Both the position numbers and the translations under genes were made by a program. A stretch of DNA of 64,000 bases from Moraxella macacae 0408225 (GTDB lineage: Bacteria; Pseudomonadota; Gammaproteobacteria; Pseudomonadales; Moraxellaceae): assembly GCF_000320365.1 (NCBI RefSeq), contig NZ_ANIN01000001.1, forward strand, positions 558,001 to 622,000, in the 5' to 3' direction. The notes under the pieces were generated by a model that ran no database searches, was not told the DNA's origin, and saw only the letters and a list, made by a program, of their open reading frames with translations. Below, in pieces: positions 27,425 through 36,259 of the stretch (position 1 is the first letter of the stretch; the number at the start of each line of letters is the position of its first letter).

Positions 27425-27919
27425 TTATTTAGCCCTTGTTAAACCTTGATGTTTGTTTGCAATTTCAAGGTTTTTTATTATCTGTCCGCGGATAACGATG
27501 TCAGGGCTAATCTCAAGCATCGGAATAACGACAAAATTACGCTCAAAAATACCCATATGTGGCACGGTCAAGCGTTCATTGTCAATCTGTTCGTCGCCAT
27601 AAGTCAATAAATCCAAATCCAAACTTCGCTCGCCCCAACGTCGCACACGCACGCGTTTTGCTTGTTGTTCAAAACCTTGCAAAATGTCTAATATATGAAG
27701 GGCAGGTAAATCGGTGTAAAATTTTGCCACGGCATTGATAAAATCGGGCTGATCAGTTACCCCAAAGGCTTTTGATGTGTATAGGCTTGACACACAAAAA
27801 TCAGCAAAGTTAGGGTGATTTTTTAGCCAAGCAATTGCTTGGTTGATGTGATCGATGGGTTTACCCAATTCGTTGCCAAGATTGCTGCCGATACCGACAT
27901 GGCATAGTTTTTTTGACAT
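27425..27919 (-). CDS. folK: 6-hydroxymethyl-7,8-dihydropterin pyrophosphokinase FolK
   Basis: 164 aa. HPPK family: GIGSNLG at the N-terminus, ATP/pterin-site segment RRWGERSLDLDLLTYGDEQ and the following LTVPH motif. Makes the activated pterin for folate synthesis. Follows pcnB by 28 bases on the same strand, the common pcnB-folK operon. Confidence 0.96.
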   Translation of the reverse strand: MSKKLCHVGIGSNLGNELGKPIDHINQAIAWLKNHPNFADFCVSSLYTSKAFGVTDQPDFINAVAKFYTDLPALHILDILQGFEQQAKRVRVRRWGERSLDLDLLTYGDEQIDNERLTVPHMGIFERNFVVIPMLEISPDIVIRGQIIKNLEIANKHQGLTRAK

Positions 27920-27947
27920 GATTAATCCTGTTTGTTAATCCTACTTG

Positions 27948-29687
27948 CTAATCCTGTTTGATTTTGACTGAACGCTTGTTTTTGGTTTGGGTTGTTTTGT
28001 TAGATTCGGTAAAGCCTCTTTTTTTGTCCAGTAATGATAATGTAGAGCTTGGTTTGCGGTGTTTGCGTTCAGCGGGTATGTCTTGCACAAGACTTGCAAT
28101 GTGTTGTTTGTTTACACAAGCTTTGGTGTTGCGTTTTTCTTGATGCTGTGAATTGCTAACTTCAAGCATTTTTTCAATATTGGCAAAATAATCGTAAGTT
28201 TTTGTTGGTTGATTAACCAAAGACAGTTGTTGTAATTGCTCGCGTTCGCGTTGTTGTTGCTCGGTGAGTTTGCCTTTTTTGCTTTTTTTGTTATCTGTTG
28301 CCTCAAAAGAATCGTTGGTTGTCAATAGGTTGGCAAAACGTTGTTTGGCCGTTTGGCTGTCAAATTCATGAATGGCTTGCTCGCGCTGTTTTGGGTTTAA
28401 AGTCTGAAACCACGCCCACCAATGCCCCATACCGTGTGTGCTTTCATTGTCAAGCGTGATGGTCTGATTCATTAAATGTAACAGTGTCTGGTTTTTGGCA
28501 AAAACTTGTTCGCGTAATAACAAAAAGTCAAAACCGGCTCTAAAATTTTGATTTTCCAAGATTTTTAACAGATTTTTTTTGCGTGGTTCGACCAATTTGC
28601 TTTGCATAAGCCAAATGTCTTTAATAAAATTTTCGGCAAATTTTGGCATGGCGGTGCGTTGGCGTTGGCGATCAAGCACAAGGTTGCTGGCAAAAATCTG
28701 TGCTTCATTAAAACTCATTTTTTTACGGTGCTTATTGAGCAAAAATAAATAATTTTCCCACAATAAAGTGGCATAAAAAAACGCAGGGTTTGTGGTTTTG
28801 CCACTTTGAATGCGTTTATCGGTGTTCAAGGCGACTTGTTCCACCAGTGGCGTCATCATGTTTGGCGGATAAAACAACAAGGCATCAAAGGCTTTATAAT
28901 CGTACAATAATGGCAATAAATTCATTAAATAACCGCCCGAAAACAGCTTAATTGTTTCATCATACAAACGGTGAGGCGATACCTGACTAAGCAGTGCCCA
29001 ATGATCGGTGCAAAATTGTTTTTCTAAAGATTTATCAAATTTAAAGTTTAATTTTGCTTTAAAACGCAATGCACGCAATAAGCGAACAGGATCTTCTTCG
29101 ATTCTAATTTTGGTATCACCGAGCAAACGAAGCGTGCGATTATGCAGGTCATTAAGCCCATTGCAAAAATCATACAGCACTCCCTCAAGCGGCTGATAAT
29201 ATAGGGCGTTAATGCTAAAATCACGACGCACCACATCGGTAAGTATGTCGCCCCATACATTATCACGCACAATCATACCGTCATTGTTGGTATGGTTATT
29301 CCCTGTTGGTTGGCCGCGAAAGGTTGCCACTTCGATCAAATCTCGCCCTGAATACACATGACATAGCAAAAAACGCTTGCCAATAATGCGACAACGCTTG
29401 CCAAATACCGCCTTAATCTGGGTTGGCGTGGCGTTCGTTACCGCATCAAAATCCTTTGGTTCAAGTCCAAGCAAGGCATCGCGCACGCCACCGCCAACGA
29501 TGTAGGCTTCAAATCCTGCTTGATTAAGCGTCAAAATCACTTCCTTGATAGAGCTTGGCAAATAACCCTTGTGTAAGCCCAAATTTTTGGCATCATGACA
29601 GGCTTGTTTGCGATCGGTGATAACAGACAAGGATTGGTCTGAATTTTGACGGATTTTGGTTTTTTTTGCCGTTGATTTTTTGGTCAT
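27948..29687 (-). CDS. pcnB: Poly(A) polymerase I PcnB, long C-terminal extension
   Basis: 579 aa versus about 450-465 in E. coli. The nucleotidyltransferase head has YIVGGGVRDALLGLEPKDFD with the catalytic Asp pair, then RRDFSINAL and the RRLRLLGD/EEDPVRLLRALRFKAKL RNA-binding segments that distinguish poly(A) polymerase and CCA enzymes. The last 120 residues are lysine/glutamine-rich and low in complexity, which may be an RNA-binding tail. Adds poly(A) to RNA 3' ends to promote decay. Heads the pcnB-folK unit. Confidence 0.93.
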   Translation of the reverse strand: MTKKSTAKKTKIRQNSDQSLSVITDRKQACHDAKNLGLHKGYLPSSIKEVILTLNQAGFEAYIVGGGVRDALLGLEPKDFDAVTNATPTQIKAVFGKRCRIIGKRFLLCHVYSGRDLIEVATFRGQPTGNNHTNNDGMIVRDNVWGDILTDVVRRDFSINALYYQPLEGVLYDFCNGLNDLHNRTLRLLGDTKIRIEEDPVRLLRALRFKAKLNFKFDKSLEKQFCTDHWALLSQVSPHRLYDETIKLFSGGYLMNLLPLLYDYKAFDALLFYPPNMMTPLVEQVALNTDKRIQSGKTTNPAFFYATLLWENYLFLLNKHRKKMSFNEAQIFASNLVLDRQRQRTAMPKFAENFIKDIWLMQSKLVEPRKKNLLKILENQNFRAGFDFLLLREQVFAKNQTLLHLMNQTITLDNESTHGMGHWWAWFQTLNPKQREQAIHEFDSQTAKQRFANLLTTNDSFEATDNKKSKKGKLTEQQQREREQLQQLSLVNQPTKTYDYFANIEKMLEVSNSQHQEKRNTKACVNKQHIASLVQDIPAERKHRKPSSTLSLLDKKRGFTESNKTTQTKNKRSVKIKQD

Positions 29688-29812
29688 TGATAAATTTTCT
29701 CAACATAAAAATAAAGGATTTTTCTATTTTAACAAATTTTTGTCAATCGTTGGTAAAAGTTGTGTGTAAATTGATAAAAACAACCAAAACTACCAAAAAC
29801 TTGCTTAAGGGC

Positions 29813-30322
29813 TTAAGGTGTAACGCTGATTAAATGACGATTTTTATCCACTGTGGCTTTGCCAATGCCTTTTACTTTTGCCAAATCATCAACATGGTTA
29901 AACTTGCCAAAACTGTTGCGATATAAAATAATGTTTTGTGCCTTGCTTGCACCGATGCCTTTAAGCTTAGTGAGTTCTGCTTCGTTGGCGGTATTGATAT
30001 TAATGCGATTTGGAAAATTGGCGATGGGTGGCGGATAAGTGGCGGTATTTTGTACGACGGCTGGGTTTGTGCTTAATGAGTTTGTGCTTAATGAGCTTGT
30101 GGTTAAATCGTGATGTTTGGGGCTGTTTTTTGGGTTTTGTTTGATTGCCAAAAACGCTTGTTCAGGGCTTAAAGTTTGTGTGCACGTATGGGCAAAACTG
30201 GGCGTATTTGCCATTAAGAACAACATGGTAAAAAATACCAATCTTGTAAAAAACAGCAACTTTGTAAAAATTTTATTGCATGATCTTTTGTCAACAGACA
30301 TGTTTGTTTTGCTCATTTCCAT
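29813..30322 (-). CDS. ComEA-like helix-hairpin-helix protein
   Basis: About 169 aa from the Met at 30322; other in-frame starts lie up to 30382, so the start is uncertain. A hydrophobic export signal (LVFFTMLFLMANTPSFA) is followed by a linker with the repeat SLSTNSLSTN. Two C-terminal HhH motifs end the protein: INTANEAELTKLKGIGASKA and HVDDLAKVKGIGKATV. Family knowledge: secreted ComEA-type proteins bind incoming DNA in natural transformation. That fits a naturally competent Moraxellaceae lineage. Confidence 0.82.
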   Translation of the reverse strand: MEMSKTNMSVDKRSCNKIFTKLLFFTRLVFFTMLFLMANTPSFAHTCTQTLSPEQAFLAIKQNPKNSPKHHDLTTSSLSTNSLSTNPAVVQNTATYPPPIANFPNRININTANEAELTKLKGIGASKAQNIILYRNSFGKFNHVDDLAKVKGIGKATVDKNRHLISVTP

Positions 30323-30516
30323 AAATGTTTCTTGTTTCCATAAATATAGGCTTATCATAAAACAATTAAAACAATTTGGCAATTTATCTTTTCTTTAACT
30401 GGTATTTTATGAATGATTCTGTGCATGATTGTGCTTTTGCATGACTTTTTTTTAAAAATAACGTATAATTTTTAGTCATTGGTTGTTAAATTTTTGTATC
30501 AAAAGGCTTATTTATT

Positions 30517-31176
30517 ATGTTTACAGGTATCATTGAAGCCACAGGGTTCATCAAAAAAATTGAATCAATTCAGGACGATATTCGCTTGAGCATTCAGTCA
30601 TCACAGCTTGATTTTGTAGATGTCAAACTTGGCGACTCGATTGCGTGTAATGGCATTTGTTTGACTGTTGTGGATTTTGGCAAAGATTGGTATGCAGTAG
30701 ATGTTTCACGTGAAACAATTGCTAAAACGACAATGAATCGTTGGCAAGTTGGCGATACGGTAAACCTTGAAAAAGCCATGTTGCCAACCACGCGTTTTGG
30801 CGGGCATATTGTGTCAGGGCATGTAGATACAGTTGGGTGTATTTTGCTTATGAAACAAGATGCACGCTCTATTTATATTGAAATTGATATTCTTAGTGAA
30901 TTTGCCAAATATGTTGCCACGAAAGGATCGGTAACGGTAGATGGAATTAGCTTGACCACCAATTTGGTTAAGGGCAATGTGATTTGCTTAAATATTATTC
31001 CGCATACCGCCTCTGTTACCAATATTGGCAAACATTGGCGAGTGGGCAGTGTGGTAAATATCGAGGTAGATATACTGGCACGTTATTTGGAGCGTTTATT
31101 AATGGGCGAAAATGCCAAAGAAAAACAAGACGGCGTAACGCTTGAGTTGTTGGCAGACAATGGTTTTTTAAAATAG
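30517..31176 (+). CDS. ribE: Riboflavin synthase alpha subunit RibE
   Basis: 219 aa in two lumazine-binding repeats, each beginning with a MFTGIIEATGFI/GGHIVSGHVDTVG-type motif. Combines two lumazine molecules to riboflavin. Motif CNGICLTVVDFG and VDGISLTTNLV are the paired ligand loops. A TATAAT-like -10 lies about 45 bases upstream; no FMN riboswitch seen. The coding sequence contains a perfect parS 16-mer (see separate entry). Confidence 0.95.
   Translation: MFTGIIEATGFIKKIESIQDDIRLSIQSSQLDFVDVKLGDSIACNGICLTVVDFGKDWYAVDVSRETIAKTTMNRWQVGDTVNLEKAMLPTTRFGGHIVSGHVDTVGCILLMKQDARSIYIEIDILSEFAKYVATKGSVTVDGISLTTNLVKGNVICLNIIPHTASVTNIGKHWRVGSVVNIEVDILARYLERLLMGENAKEKQDGVTLELLADNGFLK
30702..30717. 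promoter_or_regulatory. Perfect parS consensus site inside ribE
   Basis: TGTTTCACGTGAAACA is an exact 16-bp palindrome identical to the bacterial parS consensus. It encodes VSRET in RibE, so codon choice accommodates the site. It is 4.7 kb from the two parS-like sites in the candidate origin. Confidence 0.85.
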
Positions 31177-31220
31177 ACAAGGTTTTAACATAAGCGGTTG
31201 TTTTTGGTTGTTTAAAAAAT

Positions 31221-31979
31221 CTATAACCGCATGGTAATGCCTTGGTTTGCCATAAATTGTTTGGCTTGTAAAATGCTGTATTCACCAAAATGAAAAATAC
31301 TGGCTGCCAATACCGCATCTGCACCGCCTTGTAACACGCCGTCCGCCAAATGCTGTAAATTGCCAACACCGCCCGATGCAATGGTTGGAATAGTAACTTT
31401 ATTGTTAATTGTGCGCATCAAGGCCAAATCATAGCCTTGTTTTGTACCATCTGAGTCCATGCTGGTAATAAGCAGTTCACCTGCTCCAAAATTTGCCATT
31501 TTTACCGCCCAATCAACGGCATCAATGCCTGTAGCATTACGACCACCGTGGGTAAAAATCTCCCAATGGTTGTCAGAAACTTTTTTGGCATCAATAGCAA
31601 CCACGATACATTGTGCCCCAAACCTGCTTGATGCATCTTGTACAAATTCTGGGTTATAAATTGCCGCTGAATTGATAGAAACTTTATCCGCGCCTGCGTT
31701 TAATAAATTGCGAATATCGTCAATTTTTCGCACACCACCTCCAACGGTTAAAGGCACAAAGACGCTTTTTGCCATCTGTTCTACTGTATGATAAGTGGTA
31801 TCTCGTCCGTGATGCGTGGCGGTGATGTCCAAAAAAGTAATTTCGTCTGCACCTTGTTCGTTATAGCGTTTGGCAATTTCGACAGGATCGCCTGCATCTT
31901 TGATGTCTAAAAACTGAACGCCTTTAACGACGCGACCATTATCAACATCTAGGCAAGGGATAATTCGTTTGGCAAGCAT
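31221..31979 (-). CDS. hisF: Imidazole glycerol phosphate synthase cyclase subunit HisF
   Basis: 252 aa (beta/alpha)8 barrel. Conserved [20 protein letters not shown] at the N-terminus has the catalytic Asp11-type residue; the second is in [16 protein letters not shown] near residue 130. Uses ammonia from HisH to close the imidazole ring in histidine synthesis. Stands alone; hisH and hisA are not in the window. Convergent with ribE. Confidence 0.96.
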   Translation of the reverse strand: MLAKRIIPCLDVDNGRVVKGVQFLDIKDAGDPVEIAKRYNEQGADEITFLDITATHHGRDTTYHTVEQMAKSVFVPLTVGGGVRKIDDIRNLLNAGADKVSINSAAIYNPEFVQDASSRFGAQCIVVAIDAKKVSDNHWEIFTHGGRNATGIDAVDWAVKMANFGAGELLITSMDSDGTKQGYDLALMRTINNKVTIPTIASGGVGNLQHLADGVLQGGADAVLAASIFHFGEYSILQAKQFMANQGITMRL

Positions 31980-32104
31980 GGTTTTTCCTGTTTTTTTTAT
32001 TCTGTTAAATGGTTTTAAATGGTTTTTATTTTGTCAAACGGTTAATATATCTTATAATAGCTTGAATTTTCAACCATTTATTTTAAAAAATTTTAGGAAC
32101 AATT

Positions 32105-33085
32105 ATGTCTGTTTATACCCAATTAAGCAATGAACAATTTAGCCAGTTTTGTAAACGTTTTGGAGTGGCGTTTAAATCTGCCTTACCAATTACACAAGGC
32201 ATTAAAAACTCCAACTGGTTTATCGAAACCAAAGATGACAATCTGGGCGAGCCGTCTTTGGTTTTTACGCTGTTTGAGGAGCGAAAACCGCACGAAATCC
32301 AAAAAATGGCGTTGATTTTGGCAAATTTAAACGACAAGTTGCCTGTGGCTTGTCCGTTAAAAGCGGATAATGGTGAGTTTTTGCTTTATTTTGACAATAA
32401 AGCGATTTTGCTGTTGCCTAAGTTGTCAGGCAAGCACCCAACTGATATTACACCTGATATGTGTTATCAAATGGGGCATGCTTTGGCAACTTTACATGAA
32501 ACGTTAAAAACGTTAGAACCTGCCGAACATTATGGCGTGGAGCTGTATCCGTGGCATTTGGTTAAAGAGCGTGAAATGAAATTTATGCCAAGCGATGAAG
32601 CAAAACTGATGAGTGATATTTGGACGGCGTATGAAAATTTGGCACACAAAAATCTGCCAAAGGGCTTATGCCACTTAGACATGTTTGCTGATAATACGTT
32701 GTGGGATTTTGGTGGGCAAACTGCCAAACTTACAGGTTTGTTGGATTTTACCGAGGTTTCTATTGAATATTTTGTCATGGATTTGGCAATTACGATCAAT
32801 GATTTTTGCACGCATTGGGGCGATGCCAACAGTGGCGAGACAGTGGCATTTGACCGTAACAAAATGCAAGCGATGATCGATGGCTATGAAAGCGTTCGAC
32901 CTTTAACCGATGATGAAAAAACCGCATTGCCAATTACCCTTGCTAAGGCGGGGCTTACTTTTTGGTTGTTGCGCCTAAATGTCATTTATTATAACCGTCA
33001 GCAAGGGCGCACAGGCGAGAACATTATGGTAAAAAACCCTGATTTGATGAAACGCTTGGCAAGTTATCATTGGAGTTTTGTGTAA
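32105..33085 (+). CDS. thrB: Homoserine kinase, APH-fold type
   Basis: 326 aa. Belongs to the aminoglycoside-phosphotransferase-fold homoserine kinases found in Pseudomonas/Acinetobacter rather than the GHMP type. Visible: YTQLSNEQFSQFCKRFGV, GIKNSNWFIET, the catalytic loop GLCHLDMFADNTLWD near residue 195 and the metal-binding TGLLDFTEVSIEYFVMDLA. Phosphorylates homoserine for threonine. Its last 150 bases, and the DNA downstream, are repeated at 56080 at the far end of the mobile element. Confidence 0.92.
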   Translation: MSVYTQLSNEQFSQFCKRFGVAFKSALPITQGIKNSNWFIETKDDNLGEPSLVFTLFEERKPHEIQKMALILANLNDKLPVACPLKADNGEFLLYFDNKAILLLPKLSGKHPTDITPDMCYQMGHALATLHETLKTLEPAEHYGVELYPWHLVKEREMKFMPSDEAKLMSDIWTAYENLAHKNLPKGLCHLDMFADNTLWDFGGQTAKLTGLLDFTEVSIEYFVMDLAITINDFCTHWGDANSGETVAFDRNKMQAMIDGYESVRPLTDDEKTALPITLAKAGLTFWLLRLNVIYYNRQQGRTGENIMVKNPDLMKRLASYHWSFV

Positions 33086-33091
33086 CTTTGA

Positions 33092-33120
33092 AAAAGTTTA
33101 AACTTAAAGTTTAAACTTTT
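33092..33120. terminator. Palindromic terminator after thrB
   Basis: AAAAGTTTAAACTT, one base, AAGTTTAAACTTTT: a perfect 14-bp palindromic arm pair ending in T4. The right copy of the repeat has only a shortened form, one of the main differences between the copies. Confidence 0.7.
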
Positions 33121-33133
33121 AAGCAAAAAGGCA

Positions 33134-33159
33134 AAAAGCCGTTAAATTTGGCGGCTTTT
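33134..33159. terminator. Bidirectional terminator between thrB and mod
   Basis: AAAAGCCG and CGGCTTTT form an 8-bp stem with a 10-base loop, A and T flanked, so usable from either direction. Also present in the right repeat near 56280-56305, where it ends mod. Confidence 0.75.
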
Positions 33160-33197
33160 ATCATCACTGCCACGCACCTATTAAGTAAAACCTGTCA

Positions 33198-33404
33198 TCA
33201 ATACCTCGCCAATACACTTAAATTATTCAATTCTTTTTTATTGGCATAGGTTTGCACCGCCTGCACCAATTCTTTTTGCATCGCGCTCTCCATATTTGTG
33301 CCAAATAATACAATGCGTTCAGGAATAAAATCAGGATCGTTATCCAAACGTTCAATCAAGGCTTTTACGCTATTTGAGGTAAAACCGCTTGCTAGTAAAT
33401 ACAA
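33198..33404 (-). pseudogene. C-terminal fragment of type III Mod methyltransferase
   Basis: 68 codons matching the last 69 residues of the complete Mod at 56344-58443 with one substitution (GTNMES versus GANMES). There is no ribosome site, and the catalytic parts are absent. It is the mod portion of the left direct repeat, cut at 33407 where unrelated element DNA begins. Not expected to be expressed. Confidence 0.93.
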
Positions 33405-33407
33405 ATG

Positions 33408-33430
33408 AAGCGATGATTATTGCATCGCTT
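33408..33430. terminator. Hairpin at the left inner edge of the element
   Basis: AAGCGATG, 7 bases, CATCGCTT: a perfect 8-bp stem starting at the exact base where the repeat ends. Could be a terminator or a plasmid sequence at the joint. Confidence 0.55.
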
Positions 33431-33575
33431 TGACTTTAAACCAGTCTCCTTATCTTTGGATTTGCTAAATTTTGCAGGGGCTGTCCATACAATTCATACA
33501 GTTCCAAAAAACCCACCCAAATCTACTTAAAATGAGTAGCTATAATAAATTTGCGAAGGTTTTAAAAAGCAGTTG

Positions 33576-33938
33576 CTAGCCCCTATCGTTTACAATAGAG
33601 TAGGCGAGCAAAAATAATTTTTGAAAGTCTTGCCTTGCACCTGGTAAAGTTTCAATATCTGATGGAATAATATTGGCGTTGATAGGTGAACGGATATTGC
33701 GTTCCAGTGATAATTTAATCACTTTAATCATTAAAAGTTTAGCAAGTTCGTCTCTACCGATGAAATTATCGGCGGAAAAATGAAATTGTGGGGCAAAAAA
33801 TCTACTTGGATTGCTTGCGAGTTGTTGCGTTAAATCCGCCATTACTCTTTGGTAATCAAGTTGTCTTTTGTGTCCAGAGCGATAAGCGTAAATAAATATA
33901 ACAATGATAATACCAACTATCCAAGATAAAGTTTCCAT
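33576..33938 (-). CDS. Membrane-anchored protein of unknown function
   Basis: 120 aa. One N-terminal membrane helix (LSWIVGIIIVIFIYAY) then a soluble domain with FHFSADNFIGRDELAKLLMIKVIKL near its middle. No family recognised. Start preceded by AAGGAAAAATC. First gene inside the element on the left, on the same strand as the next unknown membrane protein 39 bases upstream, so the two may form a cargo pair. Confidence 0.65.
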   Translation of the reverse strand: METLSWIVGIIIVIFIYAYRSGHKRQLDYQRVMADLTQQLASNPSRFFAPQFHFSADNFIGRDELAKLLMIKVIKLSLERNIRSPINANIIPSDIETLPGARQDFQKLFLLAYSIVNDRG

Positions 33939-33976
33939 GATTTTTCCTTAATTTGGTGTATTCAAAAGAAATATTG

Positions 33977-34837
33977 TTAACTAATATGTCTATCTTGTTT
34001 AAAATTATAACAAACAAATAAAGTAAAAATTATGTGATGGCGTATAAACTTAGCTCTTTCATCTATTTTTAAACCCAAGCCATTTTCTTTGAATAAAAAA
34101 TCACAATCATCATGTGTCTTTAGAGCCGCATTTCCTGCTTCTTCGGCTATGCTCTTCCATATATCTCCATAATAATAATCATCTCCTTTATTTCTATGGA
34201 ATGCTAGGTAAGAGTGTTCATTTGATTTAATTTCTTCATAATTTTCTAGGGAAAATTTCATAAATTTTTCATATAATTCATAATTTTCATAAGTAAGTTT
34301 ATTTTCACTATTTTTTAATGCATCATTGTAAGCTATTTGCTCAAAATACTTATCAATTAATGGGATATAAGTTAAGCCTCTTTGCGTTAATTTTTTTCTC
34401 ACTAAACTCATGTTTTGTGGTGTATCTGGCAAGGTTGATACTTTTAAAATAAATTTAGACCACGTATTAATAATGATTTGCACCATTTCTTGTTTTTGGC
34501 GACTTCCATCTCCATCAATCGTTAAACCATGAATAAAGACGATTAAAGTTAAATAGGCTGCCTCTACACATATGATATCCATCCAAGCGCTACGATATCT
34601 AACATTGTAAGGGAAATGCTCTTGAATTAATTCGTGGCTGTTGCCAATAATATCCAGTGCTTTTTTGGCATCTCTTTCGCTAGAAGTAGCATGAACCCAG
34701 TAAAAAAAGCCTATAACACCAAAAAAAATAATTGTCCAAACCATACAAAGCCTATTGATAGAAAAACAAAAATATCCTAAATTTTTAGCTATATTAAAAT
34801 AATTAATTTTATTTTTAAACCAACCCACACTTGTCAT
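33977..34837 (-). CDS. Membrane protein of unknown function
   Basis: 286 aa. Two likely membrane segments: residues about 33-50 (VWTIIFFGVIGFFYWV) and 93-106 (AAYLTLIVFIHGL). The C-terminal 170 residues are soluble, helical and rich in Tyr, Lys, Glu and Asn. AT-richer than the core genes (long runs of AAT/ATA codons), suggesting a foreign source. I know no family for it. Lies directly before the 33576 gene; probably co-transcribed. Confidence 0.65.
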   Translation of the reverse strand: MTSVGWFKNKINYFNIAKNLGYFCFSINRLCMVWTIIFFGVIGFFYWVHATSSERDAKKALDIIGNSHELIQEHFPYNVRYRSAWMDIICVEAAYLTLIVFIHGLTIDGDGSRQKQEMVQIIINTWSKFILKVSTLPDTPQNMSLVRKKLTQRGLTYIPLIDKYFEQIAYNDALKNSENKLTYENYELYEKFMKFSLENYEEIKSNEHSYLAFHRNKGDDYYYGDIWKSIAEEAGNAALKTHDDCDFLFKENGLGLKIDERAKFIRHHIIFTLFVCYNFKQDRHIS

Positions 34838-34898
34838 TTGCCAACTGCCTGTAGTCTTTTTTGATTTTTTTATAATTGTAAAAAAAATGTAACATCAC

Positions 34899-34929
34899 TT
34901 GACCTTCCCCCTAGGTTAAGGTTTATAGT
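34899..34929 (+). promoter_or_regulatory. MerR/CueR-type metal-responsive promoter
   Basis: TTGACC, a 19-base spacer and TATAGT. The spacer holds the dyad ACCTT..CC...GG..AAGGT at 34902-34922. A 19-base spacer with this dyad is the hallmark of promoters activated by MerR-family regulators such as CueR. It drives the truncated copper-chaperone gene that follows. No MerR-type gene is next to it. Confidence 0.75.
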
Positions 34930-34956
34930 AATGTTTTTTAACAAACGGAGCATATT

Positions 34957-35094
34957 ATGATTACCCAAACCACCCTTAAAATCGGTGGCATGATCTGCGG
35001 TGGCTACGTAAACGACGTAACCCATGCTCTAAACCAAGGTCCATACCCAATGCACCGTTATCATCAATTTGCTCATCGTTTTCAAGCTGAATAA
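34957..35094 (+). pseudogene. Truncated heavy-metal-associated (CopZ-like) chaperone gene
   Basis: Starts MITQTTLKIGGMICGGYVND after a good ribosome site (ACGGAG). This is the first half of an HMA domain, but the metal motif GMTCxxC has become GMICGGY, losing one cysteine. After ALNQG (about base 35040) the sequence changes to the reverse complement of virB9, and a stop follows after 45 codons. So both a point change and a rearrangement have disabled it. Copper binding is therefore unlikely. Confidence 0.78.
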
Positions 35095-35281
35095 GACTTG
35101 CATAACCTGCTTTGGTATAAATCACATACACCTCATTTGGGCTATAATTAAAAACCTGCACACGGCTGTCTAATCCTGCTGATTGTGGTAAACTTTGGGC
35201 GTAAGCAGTTGGTATAATAATTGTTAAAAATGATATGCAAAGCAAGGCATTTGTAATTAATTTGTAAAGCATTTTCATCAT
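35041..35281 (-). pseudogene. virB9: virB9 N-terminal fragment
   Basis: About 80 codons: signal peptide (LLCISFLTIIIPTAYA) followed by SRVQVFNYSPNEVYVIYTKAGYASLIQLENDE, the start of the VirB9/CagX outer-membrane complex protein. Similarity ends at ALGM near base 35045, where the copper-chaperone sequence begins; the open frame runs on to 34976 with unrelated residues. The rest of virB9 is missing from the window. One base overlaps with the virB8 stop. Confidence 0.82.
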
Positions 35282-36048
35282 TAATTGCCCCCAAACTCTT
35301 CATCAACTCGGTAACTGACAACCTGATAGCCAAATGGATTAACAAGGCGTACATCATCAACCGTTGGTACATTAACAAATTGATAGCCAATGGTAGCTAT
35401 ATGCTTGCTTACCACGGGCTTAGGCGACATTTTTTGTTCTTGTTCGCTCCAGTTGCCTCCATCTACAGGAACAAGGGTTTTGGTAAATCGCACTTGAATT
35501 AAGCCTTTTTCATCAATCACTGAAACATTATTAATTTTTATTTCAATGCGTTTTGAATTTTCGTAAATTTTATGCGGCGCGTCAGGTTTTGAGTATTTGG
35601 TATTGATACGCTGCTGTATATTGCTATCAGAAAACAGCATAACCTTGTCAATTTGGCTTTGTAGCGTATACCAGTCATAACTTTCAAGCAAATTGACATA
35701 CATAGCGGAGAAGTATTTGGCACTGATTTCTTGTTGTTTTTCATCAATGACACCGTTAAACATGCCAACAATATCCGTCGCCCCGGTGTTGTTGTCATAA
35801 CGAATAACATACGGCTGAACTGTTTTTAATGGCGTTAAACCAACAATAGCAATGGCATTGACAACCGCTACCACACACGCCCCAAACGCAACTTTCCACG
35901 CCAAAATACGGCTTTTTTCCATCTCTAAGTAGCGTGTTTTTTCAAATTCTTTAGATGCCTTAATAAAATCGTGTGTGGCTTCTTTGACACTTACCTGCTT
36001 TGGTGCTTTTGGTTTATCACTGCCATTTTTACGTTTAAAAAAACTCAT
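35281..36048 (-). CDS. virB8: T4SS inner-membrane protein VirB8
   Basis: 255 aa. Cytoplasmic N-terminus of about 45 residues, one membrane helix (ILAWKVAFGACVVAVVNAIAI), then the periplasmic NTF2-like VirB8 domain with ESYDWYTLQSQIDKVMLFS and RFTKTLVPVDGG. Forms part of the T4SS inner-membrane assembly. Overlaps virB7 by four bases at its start. It appears intact, but its neighbours on both sides of the inverted block are truncated. Confidence 0.9.
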   Translation of the reverse strand: MSFFKRKNGSDKPKAPKQVSVKEATHDFIKASKEFEKTRYLEMEKSRILAWKVAFGACVVAVVNAIAIVGLTPLKTVQPYVIRYDNNTGATDIVGMFNGVIDEKQQEISAKYFSAMYVNLLESYDWYTLQSQIDKVMLFSDSNIQQRINTKYSKPDAPHKIYENSKRIEIKINNVSVIDEKGLIQVRFTKTLVPVDGGNWSEQEQKMSPKPVVSKHIATIGYQFVNVPTVDDVRLVNPFGYQVVSYRVDEEFGGN

Positions 36049-36227
36049 TCTTTCTCGCCTTTTGGTTTATTTTTTAAATCTATTTGCGATTTTTTGTATA
36101 AAACAGCGTTGGGCGGTGTAAACTCTGCTTGATTAACCGCTACCCATTTGCCAGTTGGTGTTGGTGGTTTATGGCTTGCACAACCAACTAAACTTGTGTA
36201 CAATAAGAAAATTGTTAGTTTTTTCAT
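36045..36227 (-). CDS. virB7: T4SS lipoprotein VirB7-like
   Basis: 60 aa lipoprotein; the signal and lipobox are TSLVGC near residue 16, followed by a short proline-rich mature part. VirB7 normally pairs with VirB9 in the outer-membrane core. Assigned mainly from position just before virB8, overlap with it and size; the sequence itself is poorly conserved in this family. Confidence 0.7.
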   Translation of the reverse strand: MKKLTIFLLYTSLVGCASHKPPTPTGKWVAVNQAEFTPPNAVLYKKSQIDLKNKPKGEKE

Positions 36228-36259
36228 TGCCTAAATTCCTTAAAAAGGTAGAAAACCCC

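Larger units (their letters stand above)
32931..33407. repeat. Left direct repeat: thrB 3' end plus mod 3' end
   Basis: 477 bp almost identical (a few substitutions and small indels) to 56080-56553 in the same orientation. It spans the last ~150 bases of thrB, the convergent intergenic terminators and the last 69 codons of mod. Beyond it on both sides the two copies differ completely. Confidence 0.95.

Noticed and set aside
29840-29852. TTATCCACT in the comEA-like gene as another DnaA box
   Set aside because: Single near-match within coding sequence and without neighbours; expected by chance.
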